Made by a program: the position numbers and the translations under genes. Source: Streptomyces sp. NBC_01669 (GTDB lineage Bacteria > Actinomycetota > Actinomycetes > Streptomycetales > Streptomycetaceae). Taken from it: a DNA stretch of 64,000 nt. Of this stretch, positions 17,218 to 27,006 are shown one piece after another (positions within the stretch are counted from its first letter, which is position 1; each line of letters starts with the position of its first letter). Under the pieces are notes generated by a model that worked only from the letters and a program-made list of their open reading frames with translations, did no database searches and was not told the origin of the DNA. The stretch is from the NCBI RefSeq assembly GCF_026339735.1, contig NZ_JAPEQG010000001.1, positions 7,997,001 through 8,061,000 on the forward strand, read 5' to 3'.

Positions 17218-19608
17218 ATGGCAATCCACCCTGTCCCGCACGCACTCCGAGCCGAGCCGGCCGCCGCCGTCGACGGCCCATGGCGCGACCCTTCCCTCAC
17301 CCCGGAGGAGCGGGTGGCCGACCTCGTCGCCCGGATGACCCTGGAGGAGAAGGCCGCACAGCTGTACGGAGTCTGGGTGGGCGCCGACGCCGATGGCGAC
17401 GGGGTCGCACCGCACCAGAACGACATGGTCGACCCGGTCGACTGGGACGAGCTCACCACCCGCGGGCTCGGCCAACTGACCAGACCGTTCGGCACCGCCC
17501 CGGTGGACCCCGGCGTCGGCGCCGTCTCACTGGCCCGTGCCCAGAAGCGGATCGTGGAGGCCGGACGGTTCGGCATCCCGGCGCTCGCCCACGAGGAGTG
17601 CCTCGCGGGCTTCACCGCCTGGGGCGCCACCGCCTACCCTGTCCCGCTGTCCTGGGGAGCCGCTTGGAACCCGGATCTGGTCACCGAGATGGCCCACCGC
17701 ATCGGCCGCGACATGCGGTCGGTGGGCGTCCACCAGGGACTGGCACCCGTCCTCGACGTGGTACGCGACCTGCGTTGGGGCCGGGTGGAGGAGACCATCG
17801 GCGAGGACCCGTACCTGGTCGCCACCATCGGCACCGCGTACGTTCGCGGCCTGGAGTCCGCCGGCATCGTCGCCACGCTCAAGCACTTCGCCGGATACGC
17901 CGCGTCGGCCGGCGCCCGCAACCTTGCGCCGGTCCGGGCCGGAACGCGGGAGATGACCGACGTCACTCTTCCGCCCTTCGAGATGGCGCTGCGCGAGGGA
18001 GGCGCCCGTTCGGTGATGTCCTCGTACACCGAGATCGACGGCGTCCCCACGGCGGCCGACCCGGTGCTGCTCACCGAACTGCTCAGGGACACCTGGGGGT
18101 TCAACGGGACCGTAGTCGCCGACTACTTCGGCATCGGCTTCCTGGAAACCCTGCACAAGGTCGCCGCGGACCGCTCCGACGCCGCCCGCCTTGCGCTCAC
18201 CGCCGGGGTCGACGTGGAACTGCCCACCGTCCGCAGCTACGGCGATGCGCTCGTCGCCGCCGTGCAGGAGGGCGCCGTGGCCGAGGAACTGGTCGACCGG
18301 GCACTGCATCGCGTGCTGCTGCAGAAGTGCGAACTCGGTCTGCTCGACCCGGAATGGTCGCCGCTGCCGGTCGTGCTGGCCGGGGCGGACCCCGAGCAGG
18401 CGCGTGAGACCGTGGACCTCGACCCGCCGGAGAACCGGGCACTCGCCCGCCAACTGGCCGAGCAGGCCGTCGTGCTGCTCGCCAACCCCGGCGATGCGCT
18501 GCCCCTGCGCGGCGACGGCCGGATCGCGCTTGTCGGGCCGCGCGCCGATGACGCCCTGGCCATGCTCGGCTGCTACTCCTTCCCCAGCCATGTCGGCGTC
18601 TCGCACCCCGAGGTGCCGATGGGCATCGACATTCCGACCGTCCTGGAAGCGCTGCGTGCGGAGTTCCCCGGCGCGGACATCGGTTCGGCGGCCGGCTGCG
18701 ACGTGGACGGCACGGACACCTCCGGCATCGAGGCGGCGGCCGAACTCGCCCGCCACGCCGATGTGTGCGTCGCCGTGCTGGGCGACCGGGCCGGGCTGTT
18801 CGGTCGCGGCACCACCGGCGAGGGCTGCGACGCCGCCGACCTCGCCCTGCCCGGTGTCCAGGGCGAGCTGCTCGACGCGCTGCTGGCCACCGGAACCCCG
18901 GTGATCCTGGTGCTGTTGACCGGCCGGCCGTACGCGCTGGGCCGCTGGGCCGACCGGACGGCTGCCACCGTGCAGGCGTTCTTCCCCGGCGAGGAGGGCG
19001 GTCCGGCGCTGGCCGGTGTGCTCTCCGGCCGGGTGAACCCCTCCGGCCGGCTGCCGGTCAGCGTGCCGCAGGGTCCCGGCGGTCAGCCGTGGACCTATCT
19101 GCAACCGCCGCTGGGGCTGGCGAGCGGGGTCAGCAACCTGGACCCGACGCCGCTCTACCCCTTCGGACACGGTCTGTCCTACACCTCGTTCGAGTGGGAG
19201 GCCGGCGCAACGCCCCCGGCCGAGATCCCCACCGACGGCTCCACCCACATCGAACTCACCGTCCGCAACAGCGGGGACCGCGAAGGCGCCGAAGTGGTGC
19301 AGCTCTACGTGCACGACCCGGTCGCCCAGACCACCCGCCCGGAATCGCGGCTGGTCGGGTACGCCCGAGTGCAGCTCGCCGCCGGGCAGGCCCGCCGCGT
19401 GCGGTTCCACTTCCATGCCGATCTGGTGTCCTTCACCGGTATCGGCGGCCGACGGATCGTCGAACCCGGCGATCTCGAACTGCGGCTCGCGACATCCAGC
19501 GCGGCCGACGACGTCAAGCAGACCGTACGGCTGCGACTCACCGGTCCCGAGCGCACGGTCGATCACCGGCGCCGGCTCGTCTGCGACACGTCGATCGAAC
19601 TGACCTGA
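17218..19608 (+). CDS. bxlA: Glycoside hydrolase family 3 beta-xylosidase/beta-glucosidase (BxlA-like)
   Basis: A 796-residue intracellular enzyme that splits imported xylo-oligomers from the non-reducing end. The GH3 N-terminal domain covers about residues 20-380, with LKHFAGY and the nucleophile in VVADYFG (Asp 302). The GH3 C-terminal domain (about 400-640) contains AEQAVVLLAN and the fibronectin III-like domain is at the end (about 690-775). There is no signal peptide, which fits cleavage after import. The ATG at 17218 is chosen for the GAGAGGA site 12 bases upstream. The ATG at 17197 lacks one. It is the last gene of the bxl operon, followed by a terminator. Activity on glucosides is also possible. 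Confidence 0.87.
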   Translation: MAIHPVPHALRAEPAAAVDGPWRDPSLTPEERVADLVARMTLEEKAAQLYGVWVGADADGDGVAPHQNDMVDPVDWDELTTRGLGQLTRPFGTAPVDPGVGAVSLARAQKRIVEAGRFGIPALAHEECLAGFTAWGATAYPVPLSWGAAWNPDLVTEMAHRIGRDMRSVGVHQGLAPVLDVVRDLRWGRVEETIGEDPYLVATIGTAYVRGLESAGIVATLKHFAGYAASAGARNLAPVRAGTREMTDVTLPPFEMALREGGARSVMSSYTEIDGVPTAADPVLLTELLRDTWGFNGTVVADYFGIGFLETLHKVAADRSDAARLALTAGVDVELPTVRSYGDALVAAVQEGAVAEELVDRALHRVLLQKCELGLLDPEWSPLPVVLAGADPEQARETVDLDPPENRALARQLAEQAVVLLANPGDALPLRGDGRIALVGPRADDALAMLGCYSFPSHVGVSHPEVPMGIDIPTVLEALRAEFPGADIGSAAGCDVDGTDTSGIEAAAELARHADVCVAVLGDRAGLFGRGTTGEGCDAADLALPGVQGELLDALLATGTPVILVLLTGRPYALGRWADRTAATVQAFFPGEEGGPALAGVLSGRVNPSGRLPVSVPQGPGGQPWTYLQPPLGLASGVSNLDPTPLYPFGHGLSYTSFEWEAGATPPAEIPTDGSTHIELTVRNSGDREGAEVVQLYVHDPVAQTTRPESRLVGYARVQLAAGQARRVRFHFHADLVSFTGIGGRRIVEPGDLELRLATSSAADDVKQTVRLRLTGPERTVDHRRRLVCDTSIELT

Positions 19609-19634
19609 ATCTGCCCCTTGCTTGAGGGCCCGGG

Positions 19635-19659
19635 CCTCCCCGCTCCATCTGCGGGGAGG
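19635..19659 (+). terminator. Terminator of the bxl operon
   Basis: A perfect 9-bp GC stem (19635-19643 with 19651-19659) with a seven-base loop, 27 bases after the bxlA stop. Five bases later comes the xylanase operator, so the two transcription units are packed tightly. Confidence 0.65.
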
Positions 19660-19663
19660 ATCC

Positions 19664-19674
19664 CGAAACTTTCG
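19664..19674. promoter_or_regulatory. BxlR/XlnR-type operator before the xylanase gene
   Basis: CGAAACTTTCG is a perfect palindrome 30 bases before the xylanase start. It matches the xylan-responsive LacI repressor site known in Streptomyces and nearly equals the site before bxlE, which puts xylanase and importer under one regulator. Confidence 0.75.
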
Positions 19675-19703
19675 ACGCGGTACTTCCATCGAAGGGAAAT
19701 GTC

Positions 19704-20804
19704 ATGCGCAAGGCAAATCGGGCTGCCGTCGTCGGCACCGCCGCCGCAGCCCTGCTGGTCTCCACGTTCACCGTCGCCGCCAGCGCCACCCCCGAGAACG
19801 CCGCCCAGCACACCAAGCCGAAGAGCGACGCCGCGGCCAAGACCCTCGGCGCTCTGGGCAAGCGCGCCGACCTGCGGATCGGAACGGCGGTCGACATGTC
19901 GGCGCTCGCCTCCGACGCGCCCTACCGGGCCGAGGCCGCGGGGGAGTTCTCCTCCGTCACCCCGGAGAACGTCATGAAGTGGGAGGCCGTCGAGCCCCAG
20001 CGCGGCACGTACGACTGGGCCGCCGCCGACAAGCTGGTCGACTTCGCCAAGGAGAACGGCCAGCTGGTCCGGGGCCACACCCTGGTCTGGCACAGCCAGC
20101 TGCCCGCCTGGCTGAACAGCGGCGACTTCACGGCCGATGAGCTGCGGGACATCCTGCACCAGCACATCACCGACCAGGTGACCCACTTCAAGGGCAAGAT
20201 CTGGCAGTGGGACGTCGTCAACGAGGCGTTCAATGACGACGGCACCATGCGGAACAGCATCTGGCTGCAGAAGCTCGGCCCCGGCTACATCGCCGACGCA
20301 TTCCGCTGGGCCCACCAGGCCGACCCCAAGGCCAAGCTCTTCATCAACGACTACAACATCGAGGGCGTCAACGCGAAAAGCACCGCCCTCTACAACCTCG
20401 TTGCGCAGCTCCGCAAGGAGCACGTGCCGGTTCACGGTGTCGGCATCCAGGGGCACCTGGACGTCCAGTACAGCGCCCCGCACGACATTGCCACCAACAT
20501 GAAGCGCTTCGACGACCTCGGTCTGGAGACCGCGATCACCGAGGCCGACGTCCGCATCCCGATGCCCGTCGACAACACCAAGCTGGAGGCGCAGGCGGAG
20601 GCCTACGACGTCCTGCTGCGCGGTTGCCTGCTCACCGAGCACTGCACCGACTTCACGGTGTGGGGCTTCACCGACAAGTACTCCTGGGTCCCCGGCGTCT
20701 TCAAGGGGGAGGGCGCGGCGAACATCCTCGACGAGAACTTCAAGGCCAAGGCCGCGTACAACGCGATGAGCGCGGACCTCACGCTGGCCGCAGGCAGGGA
20801 CTGA
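19704..20804 (+). CDS. Secreted endo-1,4-beta-xylanase, GH10
   Basis: A 366-residue extracellular enzyme that cuts the xylan backbone with retention of configuration. A Sec signal peptide (about 1-28, ending ASA) is followed by a short linker and one GH10 barrel. The acid/base is Glu 174 in WDVVNEAF and the nucleophile is Glu 280 in ITEADVR. TPENVMKWE and GHTLVWHSQLPAW are also typical. There is no carbohydrate-binding module, unlike XlnA-type enzymes. It stands right after a perfect xylan-repressor operator and probably leads the downstream genes for uronic-acid side-chain use. Confidence 0.95.
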   Translation: MRKANRAAVVGTAAAALLVSTFTVAASATPENAAQHTKPKSDAAAKTLGALGKRADLRIGTAVDMSALASDAPYRAEAAGEFSSVTPENVMKWEAVEPQRGTYDWAAADKLVDFAKENGQLVRGHTLVWHSQLPAWLNSGDFTADELRDILHQHITDQVTHFKGKIWQWDVVNEAFNDDGTMRNSIWLQKLGPGYIADAFRWAHQADPKAKLFINDYNIEGVNAKSTALYNLVAQLRKEHVPVHGVGIQGHLDVQYSAPHDIATNMKRFDDLGLETAITEADVRIPMPVDNTKLEAQAEAYDVLLRGCLLTEHCTDFTVWGFTDKYSWVPGVFKGEGAANILDENFKAKAAYNAMSADLTLAAGRD

Positions 20805-20841
20805 ACGCCCACATGATCAACAGCGCAGAGGAGGCAGCACA

Positions 20842-22110
20842 GTGACGGACGGCCTCCGGATCCATGCAGTGACGATCACCCCGGTCGCCTTCCGTGACCT
20901 GGCCCTGCTCAACGCGGTCGGCGTGCACGAACCGTACGCCCTGCGTGCGATCGTCGAGGTCGACACCGGCGAGGGCCTCGTCGGCCTCGGCGAGACCTAC
21001 GCGGACGAAGGGCATCTGCGCCGGCTGCGGGCCGTCGCGGACGCCCTCATCGGAATGGATGTGTGCGCGCTCGGTGCGATGCACCGCAAGGTCGCCGAAG
21101 TCCTGGCCGCAGACAGCGGAGTCGGTGGTTCCGGACTGACCGGGATGATCACCACCAGCAGCGCCGTCGACCGGGTGTTCTCCCCGTTCGAGGTTGCCTG
21201 CCTGGACCTCCAGGGCAAGGCAGCCGGCCGCCCGGTCAGCGACCTGCTCGGAGGGGCGGTACGGGACTCCGTACCGTTCAGCGCCTACCTCTTCTACAAG
21301 TGGGCCGCGCATCCCGGGCAGGAGCCGGACGACTGGGGTGCGGCACTGGATCCGGAGGCCGTCGTCGCCCAGGCGCGCCGGATGATCTCCGAGTACGGCT
21401 TCACCGCGATCAAGCTCAAGGGTGGTGTCCGGCCGCCCGAGGAGGAGGTCGAGGCGGTCCTGGCGCTGCGCGATGCCTTTCCCGGGGTGCCGCTGCGGCT
21501 CGACCCCAACGCGGCATGGAGCGTCGGGACCTCGATCGAGGTGGCCCGCCGACTGGAGGGTGTCCTCGAGTACTTGGAGGACCCGACGCCCGATCTGGAC
21601 GGTATGGCGCGGGTCGCCAGGGAGACGCCGATCCCCCTGGCCACCAATATGTGCGTCGTCGCGTTCGAACACCTGGCGCCCGCGGTCGAGCAGGGCTCGG
21701 TCCAGGTGGTGCTCTCCGACCACCACTACTGGGGCGGCCTGCACCGCTCCAAGCTGCTCTCCGGCATCTGCGACACCTTCTCCATGGGGCTGTCCATGCA
21801 CTCCAACTCGCACCTGGGGATCAGCCTGGCCGCGATGACCCATCTTGCGGCCGCCACACCGAACCTCACGTACGCCTGTGACACCCACTGGCCGTGGAAG
21901 ACCGAGGAAGTCGTGGAGCCGGGCACGCTCACCTTCGCCGACGGATCCGTGCGGGTTCCGCAGGGGCCGGGGCTCGGTGTCGAGCTGGACCGCGACGCGC
22001 TCGCCCGTCTGCACGAGCAGTACCTCAGCTGCGGCCTTCGCAACCGGGACGACACCGGCTACATGCAGCGGGTCGACCCCCACTACGAGAAGAAGACCCC
22101 GCGCTGGTGA
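20842..22110 (+). CDS. gudD: Glucarate dehydratase (enolase superfamily)
   Basis: A 422-residue enzyme that dehydrates D-glucarate to 5-keto-4-deoxy-glucarate using Mg2+. The KxK base motif is at residues 191-193 (IKLKGG). The metal ligands follow in LRLDPNAAW and EDPTPDLDGMARV. The His base is in SMHSNSHLG (about residue 320). LATNMCVV, DHHYWGGL and CDTHWPW are diagnostic of the glucarate group. The GTG start overlaps a good GAGGAGG site. Its place between a xylanase and a GH115 alpha-glucuronidase suggests it handles glucuronate-derived glucarate from xylan side chains. The needed uronate oxidase or dehydrogenase is not in the window. Confidence 0.9.
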   Translation: MTDGLRIHAVTITPVAFRDLALLNAVGVHEPYALRAIVEVDTGEGLVGLGETYADEGHLRRLRAVADALIGMDVCALGAMHRKVAEVLAADSGVGGSGLTGMITTSSAVDRVFSPFEVACLDLQGKAAGRPVSDLLGGAVRDSVPFSAYLFYKWAAHPGQEPDDWGAALDPEAVVAQARRMISEYGFTAIKLKGGVRPPEEEVEAVLALRDAFPGVPLRLDPNAAWSVGTSIEVARRLEGVLEYLEDPTPDLDGMARVARETPIPLATNMCVVAFEHLAPAVEQGSVQVVLSDHHYWGGLHRSKLLSGICDTFSMGLSMHSNSHLGISLAAMTHLAAATPNLTYACDTHWPWKTEEVVEPGTLTFADGSVRVPQGPGLGVELDRDALARLHEQYLSCGLRNRDDTGYMQRVDPHYEKKTPRW

Positions 22111-22171
22111 GCCGCGGCGACCGTCGGTTGCCGTACTCCTGCCGCGTATCAAGGCATTTCAAGGAGCATTC

Positions 22172-23713
22172 ATGGCTTGGCTCGACTGGGCCGCCCTCGG
22201 CGGCTACTTCCTGGTGATGCTGCTCATCGGTCTCTGGTCGCACCGACGCGTCGGTGATGTGAGCGACTACTTCACCGGCGGCGGCCGGATGCCCTGGTGG
22301 CTGTCCGGCATCTCCCACCACATGTCCGGTTACAGCGCGGCGGTGTTCGTCGCCTACGCCGCCATCGCGTACAGCTACGGCATCACCGTCTACGTCTGGG
22401 CGTTCCTGCCGCTCGCTCTGGGCACCGGTGTGGGGGCCTGGCTGTTCGCCCCGCGCTGGAACCGGCTGAGGCAGCGCTACGCGGTCGCCTCGCCGCTCGA
22501 ATATCTCGCCAAGCGCTACAACGTGCCGACCCAGCAGGCGCTCGCCTGGAGCGGCGCCCTGCTCAAGGTGTTCGACGTGGCCGCCAAGTGGGCGTCGGTG
22601 GCCGTGCTGCTCAACGTGTTCACCGGTATGTCGATGACGACCGGCATCCTGATCACCGGCGTCGTCACCCTTCTGTACTGCACCGTGGGCGGGCTGTGGG
22701 CCGATGCGCTCACCGACTTCGGCCAGTTCGTCATCCAGGGCATCGCGGCGCTCGCCATGGTCTGGGTGGTCGTGGACCGCCTCGGCGACGGCATCTCCGG
22801 CCTGGGCACGCTCTGGCACAAGCTGCCCGAGGGACACGGCCATCCGCTGGTCGGCCCCTACACCGCCACCTTCCTCGGCGCGTATGTCGTCGTGAAGCTC
22901 TTTGAGTACAACGGCGGCATGTGGAACCTGGCCCAGCGCTACATGGCCACGGACACCCCGCAGGCCGCCCGCCGTTCGGCCGAGCTCTCCGCGGTGCTGT
23001 ACGTGGTGTGGCCGGCAGTGCTGCTCTTCCCGCCCGTCGCCGCGGCCGTCCTGCTGCCGGACATCGCCGATCCGCAGAAGGTCTATGCGCTGATGGCGGA
23101 GTCGTACCTGCCGGCCGGACTGGTGGGTCTGACGCTCGCCGGGATGTTCTCGCACACCATGGCCATGGCCTCGTCCGACGCCAATGCCGTCTCCGCGGTC
23201 GTCACCCGGGACATCATCCCGGCGGTCGTGCGCCGCGCCAAGGAACTGCCGCCGGCGACCGGGCTGCTCATCGCCCGCGTGTGCACGGTCGTCTTCATCA
23301 CCGTGAGCATGCTCGTCGCCATCGAGGCGGATCACTTCGGCGGGGTGCTGGGCATCATCGTCGGCCTGGTCGCGGCCGTGATGGGGCCGATCTCCATTCC
23401 GATGCTGCTGGGGCTGCTGCCACTCTTCCGCAAGTGCGGGCCACGCGCCGCCCTGTCCTCCTGGGCGCTGGGGCTGCTGGGCTACGTCCTGGTGAAGTTC
23501 GTGCTGGAGAGCACCGACCAGACCGTCGTCATCGTGACCCCGCTGGTGACCTCGCTGGTGGTGTACGTGGTGGTCGGCCTGCTCAGCCCGGAGCCCGACG
23601 CAACGGCCGACGCGATCGTGGCCGCGGTGTCGCCCGCCCCCGACGGTGACAGCGACGCCGAGCCGGCGGTTACCGCGGTGCCGCAGGCCGCCGTGCCCGG
23701 CACCTCCGACTGA
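22172..23713 (+). CDS. Sodium:solute symporter (SSS family)
   Basis: A 513-residue transporter with about 13 hydrophobic helices and the family segments DVSDYFTGGGRMPWW, SASSYSAAVFVAYAA-like SGYSAAVFVAYAA, and the later GGLWADALTDFGQFV sodium-symporter signature region. AAGGAG is five bases before the ATG. The tail after about residue 475 is an unstructured Asp/Ala-rich cytoplasmic extension. Members carry sugars, amino acids or organic acids together with Na+. Here a uronic acid, glucarate or aldouronic acid is the likely cargo because of the flanking gudD and GH115 genes. That substrate is an inference. Confidence 0.87.
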   Translation: MAWLDWAALGGYFLVMLLIGLWSHRRVGDVSDYFTGGGRMPWWLSGISHHMSGYSAAVFVAYAAIAYSYGITVYVWAFLPLALGTGVGAWLFAPRWNRLRQRYAVASPLEYLAKRYNVPTQQALAWSGALLKVFDVAAKWASVAVLLNVFTGMSMTTGILITGVVTLLYCTVGGLWADALTDFGQFVIQGIAALAMVWVVVDRLGDGISGLGTLWHKLPEGHGHPLVGPYTATFLGAYVVVKLFEYNGGMWNLAQRYMATDTPQAARRSAELSAVLYVVWPAVLLFPPVAAAVLLPDIADPQKVYALMAESYLPAGLVGLTLAGMFSHTMAMASSDANAVSAVVTRDIIPAVVRRAKELPPATGLLIARVCTVVFITVSMLVAIEADHFGGVLGIIVGLVAAVMGPISIPMLLGLLPLFRKCGPRAALSSWALGLLGYVLVKFVLESTDQTVVIVTPLVTSLVVYVVVGLLSPEPDATADAIVAAVSPAPDGDSDAEPAVTAVPQAAVPGTSD

Positions 23714-23792
23714 CGTACCCCCTATCCGACAACTCGTCAAGGTGCACACCCGGCCAATTTGTCATGGGTGTGAACAAAACTGGGAGAGCAGT

Positions 23793-26700
23793 ATGGACAG
23801 GCACTTCCCGCAACACACGAGCCGCAGAGCGATTCTGGGGCTCGGACTGGGGCTCACTGCCCTGACGGCAACACCTCTCGGCTCACTGCTCGGTCTCTCG
23901 TCGGAGGCCTTGGCCACCGCACCCGGCGCGACCGGGCTGCCGACCGACCCCGGCGCATACATCTCCTTCGCCCCCCGCTCCGGCAGCTTTCCGCTGGTCA
24001 GGGGAGGCGCGGCGGCCTCGATCCTGGTCAGCGACCGAGACTACGCGGGGGTCGTCCGGGTGGCCGGCGACCTCCAGGCCGACATCGAGCGTGTCACCGG
24101 CGTCCGCCCCGCTCTCTCACGGGGTGCGGCACCGAAGGGCCGCGAGATCGTCATCGTCGGAACCATCGGCCGCAGCCCGCTGATCGACGGACTGATCGCC
24201 GCGGGCAAGATCGACGTCTCCGGCATCAAGGGCAAGTGGGAGACCAGCCTCCAGACCGTCGTCGAGAAGCCGTTGCCCGGTGTGGACCGGGCCTTCGTGA
24301 TCGCGGGCAGCGACCAGCGCGGCACGATCTACGGTGCGTACGACGTCTCCCGGGGGATCGGCGTATCGCCCTGGTACTGGTGGGACGATGTCGTCCCCGT
24401 GCACCGGGACGGGCTGTACGTCCTGCCCGGCCGCCACACCCAGGGCACCCCGGCCGTGAAGTACCGCGGGTTCTTCATCAACGACGAGAACCCGGCGCTC
24501 GGCACGTGGGCACCGGCATTCTTCGGCCCTGGCAAGGCCCCCGGCTTCGAGGGCGGTTTCAACGCCGACTTCTACGCCAAGATCTTCGAAGTGATGCTTC
24601 GCCTGAAGGCCAACTATCTCTGGCCGGCTGTGTGGGGCCGCGCGTTCGCCGAGGACGATCCGAAGAACCACGCCACCGCGAAGGCGTACGGCGTCGTCAT
24701 GGGCACCTCTCACGAGGCACCGATGATGCGCGGTATCGAGGAGTGGAACCGGCACGCGGTCGCCGCCGTCCGCGACAGCGCGGGCAACATCACCACCCCC
24801 GGTCACGACCCCTACGGCGGCACCGGCGAGTGGTCCTTCCGCCGCAACGCCGAGGCGATCAAGGCGTACTGGGCCGACGGCATCCGCCGGATGAAGGACG
24901 AGGACTTCGAGGGCGTCGTCACCCTCGGCATGCGCGGCAACGGCGACGTCAGCCTGCCCGACGGCGACGGCATCGAGCTGATGACCGAGATCATCGCCAC
25001 CCAGCGGCAGATCCTGGCCGAGGTCTCCGGCCAGGACGTCACCACGATTCCGCAGGTGTGGACCCTTTACAAGGAGGTCCAGCGGTACTGGGACCGCGGC
25101 CTGCGGGTGCCCGACGACGTCACCGTCGTCCTCACCGACGACAACTGGGCCAACATCCGTAAGCTCCCCGACCTCAAGAACGATGCCCGCGAAGGCGGTT
25201 ACGGCCTCTACTACCACTTCGACTACGTCGGGGTGGGCCGCAACTACAAGTGGGTGGACACCACGTCGCTGCCGAACATGTGGGACCAGCTCCACCAGTC
25301 CGTCGCCTACGGGAACCACGGCCTCTGGGTCACCAACGTCGGCGACCTCAAGGGCAACGAACTGCCCACGCAGTTCTTCCTGGAGTACGCCTGGAACCCC
25401 GACCGCTGGACTCTCGACAGGCTGCCGGAGTGGGAGGAGCAGTACGCCCGCCAGAACTTCGGGGAGCAGCAGGCCGAGGAGGTGGCCGAGGTGCTCCGTA
25501 CCTATGCCCGGCTGCAGTCCCGCCGCAAGCCGGAGCTGCTCAACCGGAAGATCACCCTCGACCCGGCCAAGGATCCCGCCAAGGACCCGTCGGCGATCAG
25601 CTACGACGACCAGGCCACCCCGTTCAGCCTCACCGACTACCGGGAGCTGGAGCGCGTCACCGAGGAGTGGCAGCGCCTCGGGGCCGAGGCCGAGCGGATC
25701 GGCCGCAGGATCCCCGCCTCCACCCAGGACGCCTGGTACGAACTGGTCGGCTACGAGGTGCAGGCCACCGCCAACCTGTACGCCCTGCGTGAGGCCGAGT
25801 TCAAGAACCTGCACTACGCGGCCCAGGGCCGGGCCCTCACCAACGATCTGGCGGCCGCCGCCGAGGCCCGGCTCGCCGACGACCTGGCGCTGGCGGACCG
25901 CTTCAACACGAAGGTCGCCGACGGGAAGTGGCAGGGGTTCCAGACCCAGCCGCACATCGACTACGGCGATGTGGCCCGCTACGGGCCGAACGCCCCCTGG
26001 CAGCAGCCCGAGCTCAACAACGTCGCCATCAAGGACGTGCTGTTCCCGGCGGTCAAGCGCATCGACCTCCCGGCCGGCGCCGAGATGGGCGTGGCCGTCG
26101 ACGGCTCGGACATGTGGTGGCCCGAGGAGAGCTCCCCGGCTGTGCTGCCGGCCTTCAGCCCGTACCAGAGCCAGGCCGCGCAGTACATCGAGGTGTTCAA
26201 CCGGGGCGCCGCCCCGTTCGACTACCGGATCCGGACAGGGGTCTCCTGGCTCGTCGCCGACCGCGTCAGGGGCCGGGTCGACAAGCAGGACCGGATCACC
26301 TTCCGCGTCGACTGGTCACGGGCGCCCAAGGGGGTCACGGAGGTGCCGATCACGGTCAGCGGTCCGGACGGCCGCGAGGTCGTCGTCCAGGCCGTGATCG
26401 ACCACCCCAAGGAGCGGCGCTCGCAGCTCGAGGGATTCGTCGAGGCCAACGGGTACGTCTCCATCGAGGCGGACCATTACTCCCGTTCCGTCGGCGGCAA
26501 CGGGATCACCTGGCAGCGCATCCCCGGCATCGGACGGACCGGCGCCGGCATGGAGCCCTTCCCGGTCACCGCTGCCCGCCAGAGCCCGGGCGGCAGCAGC
26601 CCGCGGCTGGAGTACCGGGTCAGCCTGTTCACCACCGGGCCGGTCACCGTGCACGCGTATCTGTCGCCGCGCAACAACACGCTGGCGTCCGACGGCCTCA

Positions 26701-26975
26701 CGTATGCCGTCTCCTTCGACGACGACGTGCCGCAGAGCGTGAACGTCACGGCGGTGACGGGATCGGACGACGGCACGATGAACGTCCAGTGGGCGCGCAA
26801 CACCTCCGACAACGTCAACCGCACCCGTACGGTGCACCACATCGGCCGGGCCGGTGTGCATGTGCTGAAATTCTGGATGGTCGACCCGACGGTGGTGCTG
26901 CAGAACCTGGTGGTCGACACCGGCGGCCTCAAGCCCAGCTACCTGGGCCCGCCGGAGAGCCTCCGGCTGAAGTGA
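23793..26975 (+). CDS. GH115 alpha-(4-O-methyl)glucuronidase, Tat-exported
   Basis: A 1060-residue extracellular enzyme that removes (4-O-methyl)glucuronic acid from internal xylose units of glucuronoxylan. A twin-arginine signal (SRRAILG and a hydrophobic stretch, about 1-38) comes first. A small N-terminal domain (about 50-210), the GH115 catalytic barrel (about 225-560, with YRGFFINDE, LRLKANYLWPAVW and GTSHEAPM) and all-helical and beta-sandwich C-terminal domains (to about 1055) follow. Tat export implies folding before secretion. It lies 80 bases after the symporter gene. ATG 23793 has a GGGAGAG site just upstream. It complements the xylanase by debranching. Confidence 0.92.
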   Translation: MDRHFPQHTSRRAILGLGLGLTALTATPLGSLLGLSSEALATAPGATGLPTDPGAYISFAPRSGSFPLVRGGAAASILVSDRDYAGVVRVAGDLQADIERVTGVRPALSRGAAPKGREIVIVGTIGRSPLIDGLIAAGKIDVSGIKGKWETSLQTVVEKPLPGVDRAFVIAGSDQRGTIYGAYDVSRGIGVSPWYWWDDVVPVHRDGLYVLPGRHTQGTPAVKYRGFFINDENPALGTWAPAFFGPGKAPGFEGGFNADFYAKIFEVMLRLKANYLWPAVWGRAFAEDDPKNHATAKAYGVVMGTSHEAPMMRGIEEWNRHAVAAVRDSAGNITTPGHDPYGGTGEWSFRRNAEAIKAYWADGIRRMKDEDFEGVVTLGMRGNGDVSLPDGDGIELMTEIIATQRQILAEVSGQDVTTIPQVWTLYKEVQRYWDRGLRVPDDVTVVLTDDNWANIRKLPDLKNDAREGGYGLYYHFDYVGVGRNYKWVDTTSLPNMWDQLHQSVAYGNHGLWVTNVGDLKGNELPTQFFLEYAWNPDRWTLDRLPEWEEQYARQNFGEQQAEEVAEVLRTYARLQSRRKPELLNRKITLDPAKDPAKDPSAISYDDQATPFSLTDYRELERVTEEWQRLGAEAERIGRRIPASTQDAWYELVGYEVQATANLYALREAEFKNLHYAAQGRALTNDLAAAAEARLADDLALADRFNTKVADGKWQGFQTQPHIDYGDVARYGPNAPWQQPELNNVAIKDVLFPAVKRIDLPAGAEMGVAVDGSDMWWPEESSPAVLPAFSPYQSQAAQYIEVFNRGAAPFDYRIRTGVSWLVADRVRGRVDKQDRITFRVDWSRAPKGVTEVPITVSGPDGREVVVQAVIDHPKERRSQLEGFVEANGYVSIEADHYSRSVGGNGITWQRIPGIGRTGAGMEPFPVTAARQSPGGSSPRLEYRVSLFTTGPVTVHAYLSPRNNTLASDGLTYAVSFDDDVPQSVNVTAVTGSDDGTMNVQWARNTSDNVNRTRTVHHIGRAGVHVLKFWMVDPTVVLQNLVVDTGGLKPSYLGPPESLRLK

Positions 26976-27006
26976 GCCGTGGGACGGGCAAGGGGAGAGC
27001 AGAGCG

